A DNA stretch of 64,000 nucleotides from Gemmatimonadota bacterium (GCA_029262195.1 JAJCZX010000021.1:1-64000); one strand, 5' to 3'; positions 27,312 through 39,385 are shown, counted from the stretch's first letter. Notes: generated from the sequence alone by a model not told the origin. Numbers and translations: made by a program.

Positions 27312-28004
27312 TCAGACCTCGATCTTACGCCATTTGGCTTCACCCCGACCGAAAACTCGGTCTATCGGGCCCTTATTGAATTAGGACCCTCGGGAGGTTA
27401 TCCCCTTTCCAATGCCCTGGGGATCGCTAGAGCCAATACTTACCAGGCTCTAAAGGGGCTTGTGGGTAAGGAGGCGGCGGTCTTAGTGCAGGAGAAACCT
27501 GCCGAATATCGGGCAATAAGCCCTGAAGCTCTTTACGCCAAGATCGTCAACAAACAGGCACAGCTGCTGGGAGACCTGGAGGACCAGATCGCCGCAAGCT
27601 CGGGTGCATCCGAGCCGTCAATAACGCCAATCGACACGCAACGCTCGTTCGTTCAAATGGTGCTTAGAGATGCCGCCCGTGCCACAGACAACGTAACGTT
27701 TGTTGGCGAATCCGGTGTTATCCAGAAACTCGCCCCGGCGTGGCGAAAGAGGGTAGTCGATCGGCACCAGTCGGCAATCTGGTGCGTTGGGGAATGGGAT
27801 GGCCCCGATGACCTTGAAATAACCGGAAGGATTGAACCGGATAGGCTGGTGACACTAATCGGACACAAAGCCGGTCTGTACCATAACGGAAAAACAACGA
27901 TGGTATTTGGGTTAGCTGAGCCGGGCGCGGGAGGATACTGGACAGACGAGCCGCTTCTTTCGGGTTTGGTGGCGGCAGCCATTAGGACGATAGTCGAGGA
28001 TTGA
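27309..28004 (+). CDS. TrmB-family transcriptional regulator
   Basis: FGFTPTENSVYRALIELGPSGGYPLSNALGIARANTYQALKGLVGKEAA. Confidence 0.8.
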   Translation: MSDLDLTPFGFTPTENSVYRALIELGPSGGYPLSNALGIARANTYQALKGLVGKEAAVLVQEKPAEYRAISPEALYAKIVNKQAQLLGDLEDQIAASSGASEPSITPIDTQRSFVQMVLRDAARATDNVTFVGESGVIQKLAPAWRKRVVDRHQSAIWCVGEWDGPDDLEITGRIEPDRLVTLIGHKAGLYHNGKTTMVFGLAEPGAGGYWTDEPLLSGLVAAAIRTIVED

Positions 28005-28047
28005 CGGCTGTGCCATATACGCTATAATCAACCAACCGGTTGGTTGA
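28001..28047 (+). promoter_or_regulatory. Sigma-70-like promoter plus 20-bp palindromic TetR operator
   Basis: ttgacg (28001) -16 nt- tataat (28023); tcaaccaaccggttggttga (28028-28047). Confidence 0.8.
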
Positions 28048-28048
28048 A

Positions 28049-28612
28049 ATGGCTAAAAACACACGTAACACCAGAGCCCTCATAAGAAAAGCTGCACGTG
28101 GCGAGTTCGCGAAGTTTGGGTTTTCCGGCGCCCGGGTTGCCCGGATTTCCCGCACTGCTGGAGTCAATAAACAGTTAATATTCTATTACTTTGACTCCAA
28201 GGACGGGCTTTTCCAGGCCGTCATGAATGGCGCTCGAGATGAGCTGACCCGTGCGGCAAAAACCGCCGCTGGTGACGGCGAGCATTTCAGAAAAAGTTTT
28301 GAAGGTCTTTTCCATTCGCTGTTGGCATCGCACGAACTCACCAGAATCCTCCTATTCGGAACATCTGAAGACGCCAGTCAGAGAAACGACATCCTGAACC
28401 ACCTGGCACGATTGCTGTCGGAAAGCATTTCACTGGGACAGGGACTCGGGCACCACCGAGATGACGTAGATCCCGACATTGTGGCTCGCCAGGCAGTCCT
28501 ACTTCTGGTGGGCTACTTCGCTGCCGGGCTTCCAGTTCTGGGAAAAGATGCCCTTCCAGCCGAATGGCTCAAAACCACGATCTCCATGCTCAACGGTTGG
28601 CTAACCTGGTAA
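28049..28612 (+). CDS. TetR/AcrR family regulator
   Basis: AARGEFAKFGFSGARVARISRTAGVNKQLIFYYFDSKDGLFQAV. Confidence 0.85.
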   Translation: MAKNTRNTRALIRKAARGEFAKFGFSGARVARISRTAGVNKQLIFYYFDSKDGLFQAVMNGARDELTRAAKTAAGDGEHFRKSFEGLFHSLLASHELTRILLFGTSEDASQRNDILNHLARLLSESISLGQGLGHHRDDVDPDIVARQAVLLLVGYFAAGLPVLGKDALPAEWLKTTISMLNGWLTW

Positions 28613-28646
28613 TCGTGGAACGCACGATTGATTGGTGGGTGTCCAG

Positions 28647-31043
28647 TTAACACCCACCATCGTTGAGGTCTGGCTTGTCCAGCGCAACTCTTAAGACATC
28701 CCGCAAGCAATCCACTCCAATTACCTGTATTTTTTTTCGCTCGTCCTCGGAAATATCTTCGACGTGGGCAACGTTCTCCTGAGGCAGCACCACGGTGGTA
28801 ATTCCCGCTCGAATGGCGCCGAGCACTTTTTCCTTGACTCCGCCAATCGGCAGCACACGACCCGACAGCGTTATCTCTCCGGTCATGGCCAGGTCGTGAC
28901 GCACCGGATTGCCGGACAGGGCGCTGACCAGAGCCGTCGCCATAGTCACTCCAGCCGAAGGCCCATCTTTGGGAACTGCACCCTGCGGCACGTGAATGTG
29001 TACATCGAGAGCGGCGAAAATACCCGGGTCGATTCCCAGGTCTTCGGCGTGCGTTTTTGCATATGTCAACACCGCCTGGGCAGATTCTTTCATTACGTCA
29101 CCCAGTTGGCCGGTTAAGACCAGTTCGCCCTTGCCGTTTGTTACCGAAACTTCAACGAACATTATGTCTCCACCAACGGGCGTGTAATACATCCCGCTGG
29201 CGATTCCAACCTGATCAATCTCAAACGCCCTTTCCGGGCTGACTTTCTGGCGACCTAAAAGACCGGACACATCGTCCGGGCTGACCTCAACGGTTTCCTC
29301 TTCTCCGGAAGCGATTTTGCGGGCCACCTTTCGGGCTACCCTGCCTATCTCTCGCTCAAGCTGCCGAACGCCTGCCTCTCTTGTGTACTTAGAGATAATC
29401 GTTTTCACCGTACCATCGCTGAAATCCAACTGCTTTTCGGTTAACCCCGCGTCAGAAAGCTGTCGCTTGACCAGGTACCGTCGACTGATCTCCAATTTTT
29501 CTTGCTCTGTGTAACCCAAAAACTCGACGACCTCCATACGATCCAACAACGGTGCCGGAATCGAGTCATGGATGTTCGACGTCGCGACAAAAAGAACCTC
29601 CGAGAGGTCGAAGGGAATCCCGAGGTAATGGTCTACGAAAGAATCGTTCTGAGCCGGGTCGAGGACCTCCAAAAGAGCAGATGCAGGATCACCCTGGAAT
29701 GACACTCCGAGTTTATCCAGCTCGTCGAGAAGGAAAACAGGATTCCTGGCTCCGGCGGTTTTCATTCCCTGGATAATCCTCCCGGGCATCGCACCTACGT
29801 AGGTGCGGCGGTGTCCCCTGATATCCGCCTCGTCGCGCGCTCCACCGAGGGAGATTCGCACGTACTCGCGACCCATGGCCCTGGCGATGGATTTAGCAAT
29901 CGAGGTTTTCCCTACACCCGGGGGACCGATAAAAAGCATGGTCGGGTTACGGGTCCCTTTGTCGTCCTCGTTTCCAGGCACATCGGAGTCGGCGTCGCCC
30001 ACCGAGTTTCTAAGCTGCCTCACGGCAAGAAACTCCAGCACCCGATCTTTTACATCTTGAAGACCGTAATGATCTTCATTGAGAACCTCTTCGGCTTTTT
30101 TCAGATCGAAGTGCTCCTCCGACCTCTCATTCCATGGAAGCTCGGCTACGGTTTCGAGATAGGTCCTAATCACCTGTCCCTCCATCGACTCCCGAGATGC
30201 TCGCCGCAGTCGACCCAGTTCTCGATCGACTTCTTTTCTCGCTGCCTCTGGTAGATCCAACTCCGACAGGCGCTCCTCCAACTCGTCGGATTGCGATTCG
30301 TCTTCGTCGTCCCCTAGTTCTTTTCGAATAGCTTTTAGCTGCTCGCGCAGATACATCTCTCTTTGGCGCTGACCAATTTCTTCTTGAACAGCAACTTTGA
30401 TGTCTTCCTGCGCGTCCAGAAGTTCCAACTGCCGTTGGACGTGTGTCAACACCCTTCGAAGCCTCTCCTCAACGCTCACGACTTCCAGCAACCCCTGCCT
30501 GTCTGTGGCCGCAAGGTCCAGGTAACCGGCAACGAGGTCAGCCAGGGAACCGGGATCGTCGACGCTGTCCAGGACTTGATCCACTACCTCTTCGGCCAGT
30601 CCAGTACGCTGGCCCAGTTCGGATGCGCGCTCCCGAACCTCTCTGTGAAGCGCTAGAAAACCTGCGTCCTCAGGATCATTTGGATGAAGGTCGGCAACTT
30701 CCTCGATAACCGCTTCGAGATAACCGTCGACTTCAGAATACTGGAGAATTCGGCCGCGATATTCGCCATGAAGCAAGAGTTGGACGCCACCAAGTCCGCG
30801 CTGCAGCTGACCAATACGAGAAACGGTCCCGACCTGGTAGAGACCCTCGGCTCGCACCGCTTCCACATTTTCTCTTTGCGACACCGCCATAATAAACCGA
30901 TCCTCGGTTTTCATCACCGCTTCGATCGCTCGCAAGGTGCCGGGCCGACCGGCGCCGATCGGGGTAGCAACTCCGGGGAAGAGAACCACCTCTCGCAGAG
31001 GTAGTACAGGCAGCCTTATGCGCTTCACGTTTTTATCAGTCAT
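28647..31043 (-). CDS. lon: ATP-dependent protease La
   Basis: [50 protein letters not shown] catalytic Ser. Confidence 0.97.
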   Translation of the reverse strand: MTDKNVKRIRLPVLPLREVVLFPGVATPIGAGRPGTLRAIEAVMKTEDRFIMAVSQRENVEAVRAEGLYQVGTVSRIGQLQRGLGGVQLLLHGEYRGRILQYSEVDGYLEAVIEEVADLHPNDPEDAGFLALHREVRERASELGQRTGLAEEVVDQVLDSVDDPGSLADLVAGYLDLAATDRQGLLEVVSVEERLRRVLTHVQRQLELLDAQEDIKVAVQEEIGQRQREMYLREQLKAIRKELGDDEDESQSDELEERLSELDLPEAARKEVDRELGRLRRASRESMEGQVIRTYLETVAELPWNERSEEHFDLKKAEEVLNEDHYGLQDVKDRVLEFLAVRQLRNSVGDADSDVPGNEDDKGTRNPTMLFIGPPGVGKTSIAKSIARAMGREYVRISLGGARDEADIRGHRRTYVGAMPGRIIQGMKTAGARNPVFLLDELDKLGVSFQGDPASALLEVLDPAQNDSFVDHYLGIPFDLSEVLFVATSNIHDSIPAPLLDRMEVVEFLGYTEQEKLEISRRYLVKRQLSDAGLTEKQLDFSDGTVKTIISKYTREAGVRQLEREIGRVARKVARKIASGEEETVEVSPDDVSGLLGRQKVSPERAFEIDQVGIASGMYYTPVGGDIMFVEVSVTNGKGELVLTGQLGDVMKESAQAVLTYAKTHAEDLGIDPGIFAALDVHIHVPQGAVPKDGPSAGVTMATALVSALSGNPVRHDLAMTGEITLSGRVLPIGGVKEKVLGAIRAGITTVVLPQENVAHVEDISEDERKKIQVIGVDCLRDVLRVALDKPDLNDGGC

Positions 31044-31232
31044 AATGTATTATTCAGTGAATCCGAACCACAGCTTCAACGTAAGGTGAAAAGTCCAGTA
31101 AGAGCCGACAGGTGAGCATCACTCATGCCAGACGTACCTACCACGTTTTGCGCCAAAATGTCGGACAAAACGTATTGCGGTTCAAATTGCAACGTAGTGG
31201 GTGGCGAAATGACAGGAAACCAGAAAGACGAC

Positions 31233-31475
31233 CTACACGGTCCTTGCCTGGGAGAGAACATCAAGGAGTTCTTCCTCGGACAGGTTTTCCAGTGTTCCTA
31301 CGGTCAACGTGGTTTCGCGAACCAGACCGCCAGCCACATCAGTGCAAGAGAAACGAATTATGTCGTGGGGCGCCAGCAGCGCGTCGGGCTTGTCTGTAGG
31401 AGACAAAATCCCTGAAGTACGTCCGATTTTTTCGGCCAGCCACTCGCGGCCTTCGCTATCATGTACATGAACCAT
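31233..31475 (-). CDS. Small hypothetical protein
   Basis: ORF with ordinary composition; antisense to alternative ORFs. Confidence 0.4.
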   Translation of the reverse strand: MVHVHDSEGREWLAEKIGRTSGILSPTDKPDALLAPHDIIRFSCTDVAGGLVRETTLTVGTLENLSEEELLDVLSQARTV

Positions 31476-31554
31476 ACGGCTACCTCAGATTACAGCCTCT
31501 TGCCTTGACGGGCAGGGTATCGTTAATCTACCCGCGCAGGTCCCTGGGGAATAT

Positions 31555-33480
31555 ATGACTGACGGACAAGATCAAATCATAGCTACCCGCCTCGCTGAGG
31601 CGGTTAAAGACTCCTTTACGCTCGAAGGCGAAATTGGCCGTGGCGGAATGGGTGTAGTCTTTTCTGCTCGCGACATTAGCCTCCAGAGGCGTGTCGCAAT
31701 CAAAGTCCTTCCCCCAGATTTAGCGTTTCGGGAGGATATCCGCCAGAGGTTCACCCAGGAAGCTCAGGTTGCGGCTCGTTTGCAGCATCCCCACATAGTA
31801 CCGATTCACGGTGTCGGATCCGAGTCAAACCTCGTGTGGTTTGTGATGGGGTACGTAGATGGAGAATCGCTCGGCCAGCGTCTGCGCCGCCGCAAGCAGC
31901 TGCCGGTCGAGGAAGCCAGGCGAATAATGAAAGAAACTGCCGACGCGCTTGGCATGGCCCATTCCCAGGGCGTTATTCACCGCGACATCAAGCCGGACAA
32001 CATTCTACTCGAAGGTACCAGGCGCCGCGTAATGGTAACCGATTTCGGAATCGCGAAAGCACTGACCGACTCAGGGTCCGGCCTTACCGGGACCGGGGTA
32101 GCGATCGGTACGCCCACCTACATGAGCCCCGAACAAGCGGCAGGCGAAGGTGAGATGGATGCGCGTAGTGATCTCTACTCGCTCGGTGTTGTCGCGTATG
32201 AAATGATCACCGGGTCACCACCATTCCAGGCTCCGACCGTCCCAGGCATTCTGGTTAAACAAATCACCGAAGCGCCACCCGACATTATCAAACGTCGTCC
32301 GGAGTGCCCCGAAGAACTGGCCGCTACGATTCACAGGGCGCTTGAAAAAGACCCCGGCGAACGTTGGGCGACCGCTGAAGCACTCAGGCGAGCTCTGGAA
32401 TCCAGGTCTTCGGGACCGTACAAACCCCGGCGTTCCTCTTCGGTACCCCGCCGCAGCAGTACGTCCCGCCTGCCCGCCAGAGACTCCGCGAACCGGAAGG
32501 GTCGCCTTAGCCAGGAGAGGCCATCGCGATCCAGAAGCCGTCGGGACGCAGCGCATCACTCAGCACGCAATGAGAGAGCCAAAGACTTAGTCCGCAGAAG
32601 TCGGAGTGCGCCGAAACCGGTTAAGCCCAAAGAGGAAGATGGCGAACCAAAACTGGTAAGAACGTTCCGAGGGCAATTTGCTTCATATGTATCGGTCAAC
32701 GGATGTTTGATGTTGATCAATGTCATGACTGGCCTGGCCGACCCCTGGTTCCTGATTCCAGCTGGCTTCTGGGGAATTGGGATCGCCTCATCGTACGGCA
32801 AACTCTGGTCCGCGGGTTACAGCTGGCGCGACGTCATCTATCGGCCACCGGCTGCAGACGCGATTGAGGGGGGTCCCACATCCGTTGCGACGCCTAAGAG
32901 AAGACTGAAGGTCCCCGAACCGTCGACAGGAGAGTTTGGGCAGTTAGCAGTTCAAATGCGTCAGATGCAGAAGGATCGTGACGCAATCATACAGATCCAT
33001 GGCAAGCTCGACGCATCAGAAAGGGGAATGCTCCCCGAGGTTCTCGATACGGTCGACAAGCTGTACAAACGGGCTGTAACGCTTGGAACAACCCTGCAAC
33101 AAATGGACGAAGGTGTCGACGTAAAGGCCCTCAAGGACATCGAGATGCGGATCGAATCAGCCCGCGCTGGAACCGACGCTGATGAACAGTCTGAAGCCAA
33201 CCGCCATCTGTCTTTGCTGGAGGGCCAACGCGAGTCGCTCCAAAAGTTGGTGAGTCGAAAAACCTCGGTTGAAGATCAATTCCAATCCTGCGTTCTAGCG
33301 GTCCAAACAGTGCGTTTCGACATGTTGCGCTTGCGGTCGGCGGGAGTAGACAACGTGTTAAGCGATCTAACCCGGGCAACCCAGCAGGCAGAGGCGTTGT
33401 CGATCGACATTAACGCTGCGATCGGCGCCGCAGGCGAGATCAGGGAAGCTATAGGTAAGAAGTCAGACGTGGGAAGTTAG
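31555..33480 (+). CDS. Serine/threonine protein kinase with C-terminal membrane and coiled-coil regions
   Basis: IGRGGMGVVFSARD, VAIKVL, HRDIKPDNILL, DFGIAK, GTPTYMSPEQ. Confidence 0.93.
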   Translation: MTDGQDQIIATRLAEAVKDSFTLEGEIGRGGMGVVFSARDISLQRRVAIKVLPPDLAFREDIRQRFTQEAQVAARLQHPHIVPIHGVGSESNLVWFVMGYVDGESLGQRLRRRKQLPVEEARRIMKETADALGMAHSQGVIHRDIKPDNILLEGTRRRVMVTDFGIAKALTDSGSGLTGTGVAIGTPTYMSPEQAAGEGEMDARSDLYSLGVVAYEMITGSPPFQAPTVPGILVKQITEAPPDIIKRRPECPEELAATIHRALEKDPGERWATAEALRRALESRSSGPYKPRRSSSVPRRSSTSRLPARDSANRKGRLSQERPSRSRSRRDAAHHSARNERAKDLVRRSRSAPKPVKPKEEDGEPKLVRTFRGQFASYVSVNGCLMLINVMTGLADPWFLIPAGFWGIGIASSYGKLWSAGYSWRDVIYRPPAADAIEGGPTSVATPKRRLKVPEPSTGEFGQLAVQMRQMQKDRDAIIQIHGKLDASERGMLPEVLDTVDKLYKRAVTLGTTLQQMDEGVDVKALKDIEMRIESARAGTDADEQSEANRHLSLLEGQRESLQKLVSRKTSVEDQFQSCVLAVQTVRFDMLRLRSAGVDNVLSDLTRATQQAEALSIDINAAIGAAGEIREAIGKKSDVGS

Positions 33481-33534
33481 ACACAACCCACCATCGGTCT
33501 TTCTAGCTTCTAACTGTCAACTTGGTCTTCTCAC

Positions 33535-35673
33535 TTAGTATTTATATATTTCCCTGATAGCAGCTTCCACATCGCGGGTCTGCGGCAGAATCGCATCCTC
33601 CAATTCAGGCGAGTAAGCCACAAACGTATCGGTTGACGCAACTCTTTTTACCGGTGCGTCGAGCCAGGTAAAATGTTCGTCAGAAATTCGAGCGGCAATT
33701 TCCGCACCGTAGCCCCAGGACATTGAGTCTTCGTGAACAACAATCACTTTGTTCGTCTTTTTCACCGATATCGCTATCGCCTCCCAGTCCACCGGAGAAA
33801 GTGAACGCAGGTCGATAACCTCAACGTCGATTCCTTCTTCTTCCGCCAGCTTCTGGGCCGCCGTAAAGGACCGTTGCACTGTGGCGCCATAGGTAATCAC
33901 TGTAAGGTCTTTACCCTCACGTACCGTGCGAGCCTTGCCCAGAGGAACCATGAAGCCTGGTCCCGGATAGGCCGCTTTGTTGTAGGTCTGTCGGTAGAGG
34001 TGTTTGTGCTCAAGAACGATCACCGGGTCATCACATCTGATGGCCGTTCTGAGCAGGCCTGCGGCATCCATCGCGTTGGACGGACAAACAACCCTTAACC
34101 CGGGAATGCCCGTGAACAACGCGGCCCCGGTTTGAGAATGATAAATCGCCCCACCTTTCAGATAGCCGCCGTACGTGACGCGGATAACCACCGGGGCGCT
34201 AAAGTCGTTGTTGCTTCTCCAGCGAATTGTTGCGAGTTCGTTTCGGATCTGGTGATAGGCGGGCCAGATGTAATCAAAAAACTGGATCTCAACGACAGGC
34301 CTAATCCCCCGCGTTGCTAACCCAAGGGCCCTCCCCACTATATTCGCTTCTGCCAGGGGAGTGTTGTAAACCCTCTCCCCACCAAATCGTTTCTGCAGGC
34401 CCCAGGTCACCTTGAAGACACCGCCTTTACCCTTAACATCTTCGACGTGCTCCTCGTTGGAACAGTCAGCCACATCTTCACCGAAGATCACGACTTTCGG
34501 ATCGCGCTCCATTTCGTCGGCCATGCACCTGTTGAGGAGGTCCACCATAGTGGTGGGGTTGCCGTCAAACTGGGGGTCATCTTCGGTATCGAACTGCTCC
34601 GCGGTTGGATCCACATCGGGCGAGTAAACGTAGTTGTATATCGTATCGAGAGCGGGCTGAGGCGAGGTCAGCGCCAGGTCCGTAGCCAGTTGAATTTCGT
34701 CAACAACTTCCTCTTTGATAGATTCGATTTCTTCGGGAGTCGCCACGCCTTCGTTCAACAATCGAGCCGGAAACGTTGTCAGCGGGTCGCGAGTCATTTC
34801 TTCGTCGCGTTCTGCCGCGGACTTGTAATGCACCTCATCGTCCGAAAGTGAGTGGGAGTAAGGCCGGATGACATGAGCGTGCACGAGCGCGGGTCCTTTG
34901 CGAGATCTGCAATAGTTTGCCGCTCTGGTGAAGGCATCGTACGAAGCCAGAGGATCACATCCGTCAACCTCTTCAACATGTAACCCCGGAAACCCCTGCA
35001 CTAGCTTCGAAATCGAACCGCCAGGTGTTTGCACTTTGACCGGCGTCGAAATGGCCCAGCCATTGTCCTCAATCAGAAAAACAACCGGAAGTCGCAGCGT
35101 GCAAGCAGAGTTCAACGCTTCCCAAAATTCTCCTTCGCTGGTGGTGCCATCACCCGAAGAAACGAAAGCAACCTCGTCATGCTTGATATGCCTGTCGGCG
35201 TCTGTGATCGCCTCGATACGATGGTATTTGGACCACGCCTCCGCGCAACCGACCGCGTTCAAGAATTGAGTGCCCGTGGGACTGGAGGACGAGACGATAT
35301 TCAGGGCTTTGTGACCCCAGTGCGATGGCATCTGGCGGCCTCCGGAATTGGGGTCGTCGGCGGCCGCAACAGCCGATAACAACATTTCGGTGGCAGTCAT
35401 ACCGAGAGCCAGGCACAGGGCCCGATCACGATAGTAGGGGTAGAACCAGTCGTAGGTGGGCTTTAGGACTTTTCCGGCGGCGACCAGTACTGCTTCGTGT
35501 CCAGCACCTGAAATCTGGAAGAAGATCTTGTTCTGGCGTTTCAGTTGGATCTCTCGATCGTCCAACCCCCGAGAAAGCAACATCGTCCGGTAGATGTCCA
35601 GTAAATCTTGTTTGGCCAGCTTGGATGAAGCGGGACGGGTCGTTTTGGTCTTAGGTTTGATGTCTGTAGGCAT
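33535..35673 (-). CDS. 2-oxoacid dehydrogenase E1, alpha-beta fusion
   Basis: N-term E1 alpha ([17 protein letters not shown]...) fused to E1 beta (VFGEDVADC...[27 protein letters not shown]). Confidence 0.9.
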   Translation of the reverse strand: MPTDIKPKTKTTRPASSKLAKQDLLDIYRTMLLSRGLDDREIQLKRQNKIFFQISGAGHEAVLVAAGKVLKPTYDWFYPYYRDRALCLALGMTATEMLLSAVAAADDPNSGGRQMPSHWGHKALNIVSSSSPTGTQFLNAVGCAEAWSKYHRIEAITDADRHIKHDEVAFVSSGDGTTSEGEFWEALNSACTLRLPVVFLIEDNGWAISTPVKVQTPGGSISKLVQGFPGLHVEEVDGCDPLASYDAFTRAANYCRSRKGPALVHAHVIRPYSHSLSDDEVHYKSAAERDEEMTRDPLTTFPARLLNEGVATPEEIESIKEEVVDEIQLATDLALTSPQPALDTIYNYVYSPDVDPTAEQFDTEDDPQFDGNPTTMVDLLNRCMADEMERDPKVVIFGEDVADCSNEEHVEDVKGKGGVFKVTWGLQKRFGGERVYNTPLAEANIVGRALGLATRGIRPVVEIQFFDYIWPAYHQIRNELATIRWRSNNDFSAPVVIRVTYGGYLKGGAIYHSQTGAALFTGIPGLRVVCPSNAMDAAGLLRTAIRCDDPVIVLEHKHLYRQTYNKAAYPGPGFMVPLGKARTVREGKDLTVITYGATVQRSFTAAQKLAEEEGIDVEVIDLRSLSPVDWEAIAISVKKTNKVIVVHEDSMSWGYGAEIAARISDEHFTWLDAPVKRVASTDTFVAYSPELEDAILPQTRDVEAAIREIYKY

Positions 35674-35733
35674 CCGGTAAAATTATCCCAAAAGAAGAAA
35701 GACGGGAGGGGCACTGCGACCCTGCCATACACT

Positions 35734-35991
35734 TTAACGTGGTCTTACAATTTTCCTCAACATGTTTATTTTCTCGAGCGCAGCTTCGCCGGAAGGTCGG
35801 GGCTCTTCCGCGGGGATTTCCAAGGCCTCTCTGATATCCAACAGGACCTCCAGCAACAACTGCTCCCGTTGATACGACGAATCAAGATCGGCCATCCGAG
35901 CAGCGTCATCCGTTTCTTTGGCACGCTCGTAGGCTTCCCGAAAAATGGTGTCCAGGTTGTTCATGACCCTGTCGCGTGGTCTGCCCGCCAT
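35734..35991 (-). CDS. Hypothetical protein
   Basis: ORF located between DUF1015 and E1 genes, same strand. Confidence 0.5.
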   Translation of the reverse strand: MAGRPRDRVMNNLDTIFREAYERAKETDDAARMADLDSSYQREQLLLEVLLDIREALEIPAEEPRPSGEAALEKINMLRKIVRPR

Positions 35992-35997
35992 TATTCT

Positions 35998-37239
35998 CTA
36001 CCTCTCTCCCTGTTCAGCCAGGTTTAAGAACACCATTCCGCTGGGTACCTTAGGGATGAAATAGGTCGCCTTCTGGGGCATTACCGCCCCTGCATCCGCA
36101 ACTCTCACCACTTCTTCTACACCAGTAGCCCGCACAATCACGGCCAGGGAACTGCCGGCAGCCAGTTTTTGCTCAACCTCGTCAGCGCTGGCCGAGTAAC
36201 TAATTGTCGCGTCGGAGAGTTCCTTTAAGGGATCAACAACCAACGCGTCGACTCGAGCTATATCCAGGCTCGCTACCGCACTATCTCTCGATTCGGTGAA
36301 GTCTGAGATGTCGGCATCCGGCTTCATTTCACAGAGAACCTTTTCACCCCCTGACAGCGAAACTACGCAGGCGGTAGAATTCGACGACGCAATTGCGGTT
36401 GTTGGTGTCTCGCCTGCAGCAAGAGCGCGCATATTGAAGCGCCCGTTCAAAAGCATTTCGACGTCATTCCGAGAAACACTCGACCCATCCAGAACTCGGT
36501 GCGTCGGAAGCACAATCAAACCAGGGTCCCCAAGAGGAACTATCAAAGCAAGCGTTCTCGTCGCCGACGGTTCTTCATCACGGTACGCCCAGCCCGTCTC
36601 GAAACGATGATGACCGTCAGCTATGTAGATGTGGGTGGTCCCGGCACTGGACGCTATTTGAGCCCCGAGGTCGCCGTCGACAATCCACAGCTCAACGCCT
36701 ACTCCTTCCAACTCAGTGCGTACATCGGGGTCGGCTGACGTTGCGGACGCCAGAAGATCTTTGAGGCTACCGTCGCGGTCGGGTGCCAGGAAGAATAGAG
36801 ACTCGCACATCGTTCGAGTACTCCGGAGTAGCGCCAGCCGATCTTCCTTCACATGTGAATGTGTTTTTTCGTGTGGCCGCACACGTCCGGTTTCATATGG
36901 TTCAACCGAGACGCCGGCAATAACACCCGTTCTGGCGTGAGTCACTCCGTGGACTTGATATGTTTGTCGCAGCACGTAAACCGACTCGCCCGGATCCCGC
37001 ACAATCACTCCGCTGGCTCGCCAATCGTCCAGGATCGACGCAGCGGTGGCGTAGGGATCAGAACCTCCGGGAAGGGTCACGCAAACAACGTTTTTCCTGT
37101 TCGTCGACGCCAGGCGCTCTCTTTTTTCCGGTGATATCACGTCGTATGGAGGGGAGATGAGATCGCTCATTTGATCCGGAGAGGAATAGCGTTCCCCAAA
37201 AAACGGTGCTACGAGTGGTTGCATTTGTTCTATTCCCAT
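35998..37239 (-). CDS. DUF1015 family protein
   Basis: ISPPYDVISPEKRERL, YIADGHHRFETGWAYRDEE. Confidence 0.85.
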   Translation of the reverse strand: MGIEQMQPLVAPFFGERYSSPDQMSDLISPPYDVISPEKRERLASTNRKNVVCVTLPGGSDPYATAASILDDWRASGVIVRDPGESVYVLRQTYQVHGVTHARTGVIAGVSVEPYETGRVRPHEKTHSHVKEDRLALLRSTRTMCESLFFLAPDRDGSLKDLLASATSADPDVRTELEGVGVELWIVDGDLGAQIASSAGTTHIYIADGHHRFETGWAYRDEEPSATRTLALIVPLGDPGLIVLPTHRVLDGSSVSRNDVEMLLNGRFNMRALAAGETPTTAIASSNSTACVVSLSGGEKVLCEMKPDADISDFTESRDSAVASLDIARVDALVVDPLKELSDATISYSASADEVEQKLAAGSSLAVIVRATGVEEVVRVADAGAVMPQKATYFIPKVPSGMVFLNLAEQGER

Positions 37240-38138
37240 GTTTTTCCAGCGATGATCGCTTCGTTCAAAAAACGCTGATACGACTCAAGCCGCATTTTCG
37301 ATATCCGACCGGCTTCCACGGCCTCGTGAACAGCGCAGTCAGGTTCCTTCCCATGTCTACAATCGTCGAACCGACATGATTGAGAAGCCTGCTCAATTTC
37401 GGGGAAAGCTCCGTTGACCGAATTTGGTTCGATTCCCCAGAGCCCGATATCCCGCAAGCCAGGTGTGTCGACTACGAACCCGCCGGCATGTAGAGGAAAC
37501 ATTTCCGGCGAAACCGTAGTGTGACGTCCAGCACCCGACTTCTTGCTGACCTCTCCGGTGCGCAAACTAAGTCCCGGTTGTACCGCGTTTAGCAGGGTGG
37601 ACTTTCCCACACCGGTAGGCCCGGTAAAGAGCGAAATTTTTCCCTTCAAGGATAAAGATAGCTCCTCTATACCACGACCATCGCTAGCGCATGTCATGAT
37701 CGTTTTGTATCCGGTTTCGCGGTAAACATTGATCAGATCCTCTGAATCGGCGGCCAGGTCAATTTTGTTAATAACAACGGTCACCGGTAGGCGGCTTGCT
37801 TCCGCCACAACTACAAATCGGTCCATCATGTGTTGATCCCACGTGGGTGACGCTGCTGCACCAACGGCCATGACCTGATCCAGGTTAGCGGCCACCTCCC
37901 GTACACCCCGCGATTTTCCCGGACTGCGTCGCTGCAACAGTGACGTGCGATCCACAATCGCTTCGATGGTGTTGTTGCCGTCCTCATCTTCGTCGAAAAA
38001 GACTCGGTCACCAACGAGGACTTTGGTAGCAGACCTGTGTTTTAGCCGCCCCCTCAAAGAAGCATCAACAAGTTTGCCCTCCACCCACAGACGATAAAGT
38101 CCGCCGGATCTGGAGAGAACTACCCCTTCAGTAGACAA
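37230..38138 (-). CDS. rsgA: Ribosome small subunit-dependent GTPase A
   Basis: VVINKIDL, GPTGVGKSTLLNAVQP, DTPGLRDIGLW, C-x5-H-x-C zinc motif. Confidence 0.93.
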   Translation of the reverse strand: MSTEGVVLSRSGGLYRLWVEGKLVDASLRGRLKHRSATKVLVGDRVFFDEDEDGNNTIEAIVDRTSLLQRRSPGKSRGVREVAANLDQVMAVGAAASPTWDQHMMDRFVVVAEASRLPVTVVINKIDLAADSEDLINVYRETGYKTIMTCASDGRGIEELSLSLKGKISLFTGPTGVGKSTLLNAVQPGLSLRTGEVSKKSGAGRHTTVSPEMFPLHAGGFVVDTPGLRDIGLWGIEPNSVNGAFPEIEQASQSCRFDDCRHGKEPDCAVHEAVEAGRISKMRLESYQRFLNEAIIAGKTWE

Positions 38139-38460
38139 TTACCACTCCGCTCGCTCCGACGCACAGTCAATCGCAATGTCCAAATGCTCCTTTACGTCGT
38201 GAAGACTGAGATCGCACAAAAGGGCCTCGACTTCAACAGCGGAGGCCGCAAAGAACAAATAATCGGTCTCGACATGACCGACCGGGGCATCCCCCTGGTC
38301 GGACCACCGCAGGTACATCAAGGCCGCACCGTACCCCTCAGGGCCAGGGTCGTCGGACAACAGAATCGAAACGGAGTAGGCTTTGCCATCTTTGCCTTCA
38401 AAAGCGGGCGGACGCTCGTGAAGATCAAAATATCCGCCAAGCGTTTTCTCGTCCCTCACC
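38139..38460 (-). CDS. Hypothetical protein (GTG start at 38460)
   Basis: ORF directly after proline dehydrogenase, 5-bp overlap; longer start overlaps the upstream gene. Confidence 0.5.
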
Positions 38461-39385
38461 GTCCCCGCACCGACTCCTTGATCACGTTGCCGACGATGAA
38501 GGCGATGTTGGCCGGGCGTTCGGCAAGACGCCGCATGAGGTACGGGTACCATTGCGTTCCATAGGGCACGTAGACGCGGACGTTGTAACCTTCTGATCTC
38601 AGCTGCGTTTGGAGGTCCCGCCTGACTCCGTAAAGCATCTGAAACTCGAACCGGTCAGGCGAAATGTTTTTCGCTTTCGCGAAACGCTTCGCGTGTTCGA
38701 TCATGACTTCGTCATGCGTGGCCATTGCCGGGTAGTTGCCCCTTTCGAGGAGAACATCCGTCAGATTACAGTACGCGTCGTCAACGTCTTGTTTCTTTGG
38801 GTAGGCAACCGACTCGGGTTCGGCGTAGGCACCTTTGACCAGTCGAACCCGGGAACGTGTTTTCACAAGCTTTTCTATATCCGCAGGCGAACGATAAAGG
38901 CAGGTCTGAATTACAGCGCCAACAAGATCGCCATAGTCTGCAGCTAGCTCTTCGAAGATCTCAAGAGTGCGATCCGTATAGGTCGCATTCTCCATATCGA
39001 GCCGAACGAACGTATCGTATTTTTTTGCAACCTCCATCAACTTCCTGAGGTTGGCTCTGCAAAATTCCTCGTCGACATCCAGTCCCATCTGCGTTGGCTT
39101 GATGGACACATTGGCGTCCAATCCTTCGGCGTGGATCCGGTCAAGGATCTCCACCACTTCCTCACGGGACTGTTCGGCCTCTTCCCTGGTCGACACGCTC
39201 TCCCCGAGCAGGTCAAGGGTTGCCGTTAAGCCTGCGGCGTTGGATTTCTTAACAGCTTCAATGGCGGTTTCAAGCGTCTCACCGGCCACAAAACGGGATG
39301 CGAATTTTCCAGCGAGACTGTTGTTTTTTATGAAATTGAAAATCCCTGGTTGTTCGCTCAACCAGAGGAGGCTGCTTCGCAACAA
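38456..39385 (-). CDS. Proline dehydrogenase
   Basis: DLLGESVSTREEA, VSIKPTQMGLDVD, DMENATYTDRTLEIFEEL, YVPYGTQWYPYLMRRLAERPAN. Confidence 0.92.
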   Translation of the reverse strand: MLRSSLLWLSEQPGIFNFIKNNSLAGKFASRFVAGETLETAIEAVKKSNAAGLTATLDLLGESVSTREEAEQSREEVVEILDRIHAEGLDANVSIKPTQMGLDVDEEFCRANLRKLMEVAKKYDTFVRLDMENATYTDRTLEIFEELAADYGDLVGAVIQTCLYRSPADIEKLVKTRSRVRLVKGAYAEPESVAYPKKQDVDDAYCNLTDVLLERGNYPAMATHDEVMIEHAKRFAKAKNISPDRFEFQMLYGVRRDLQTQLRSEGYNVRVYVPYGTQWYPYLMRRLAERPANIAFIVGNVIKESVRGR

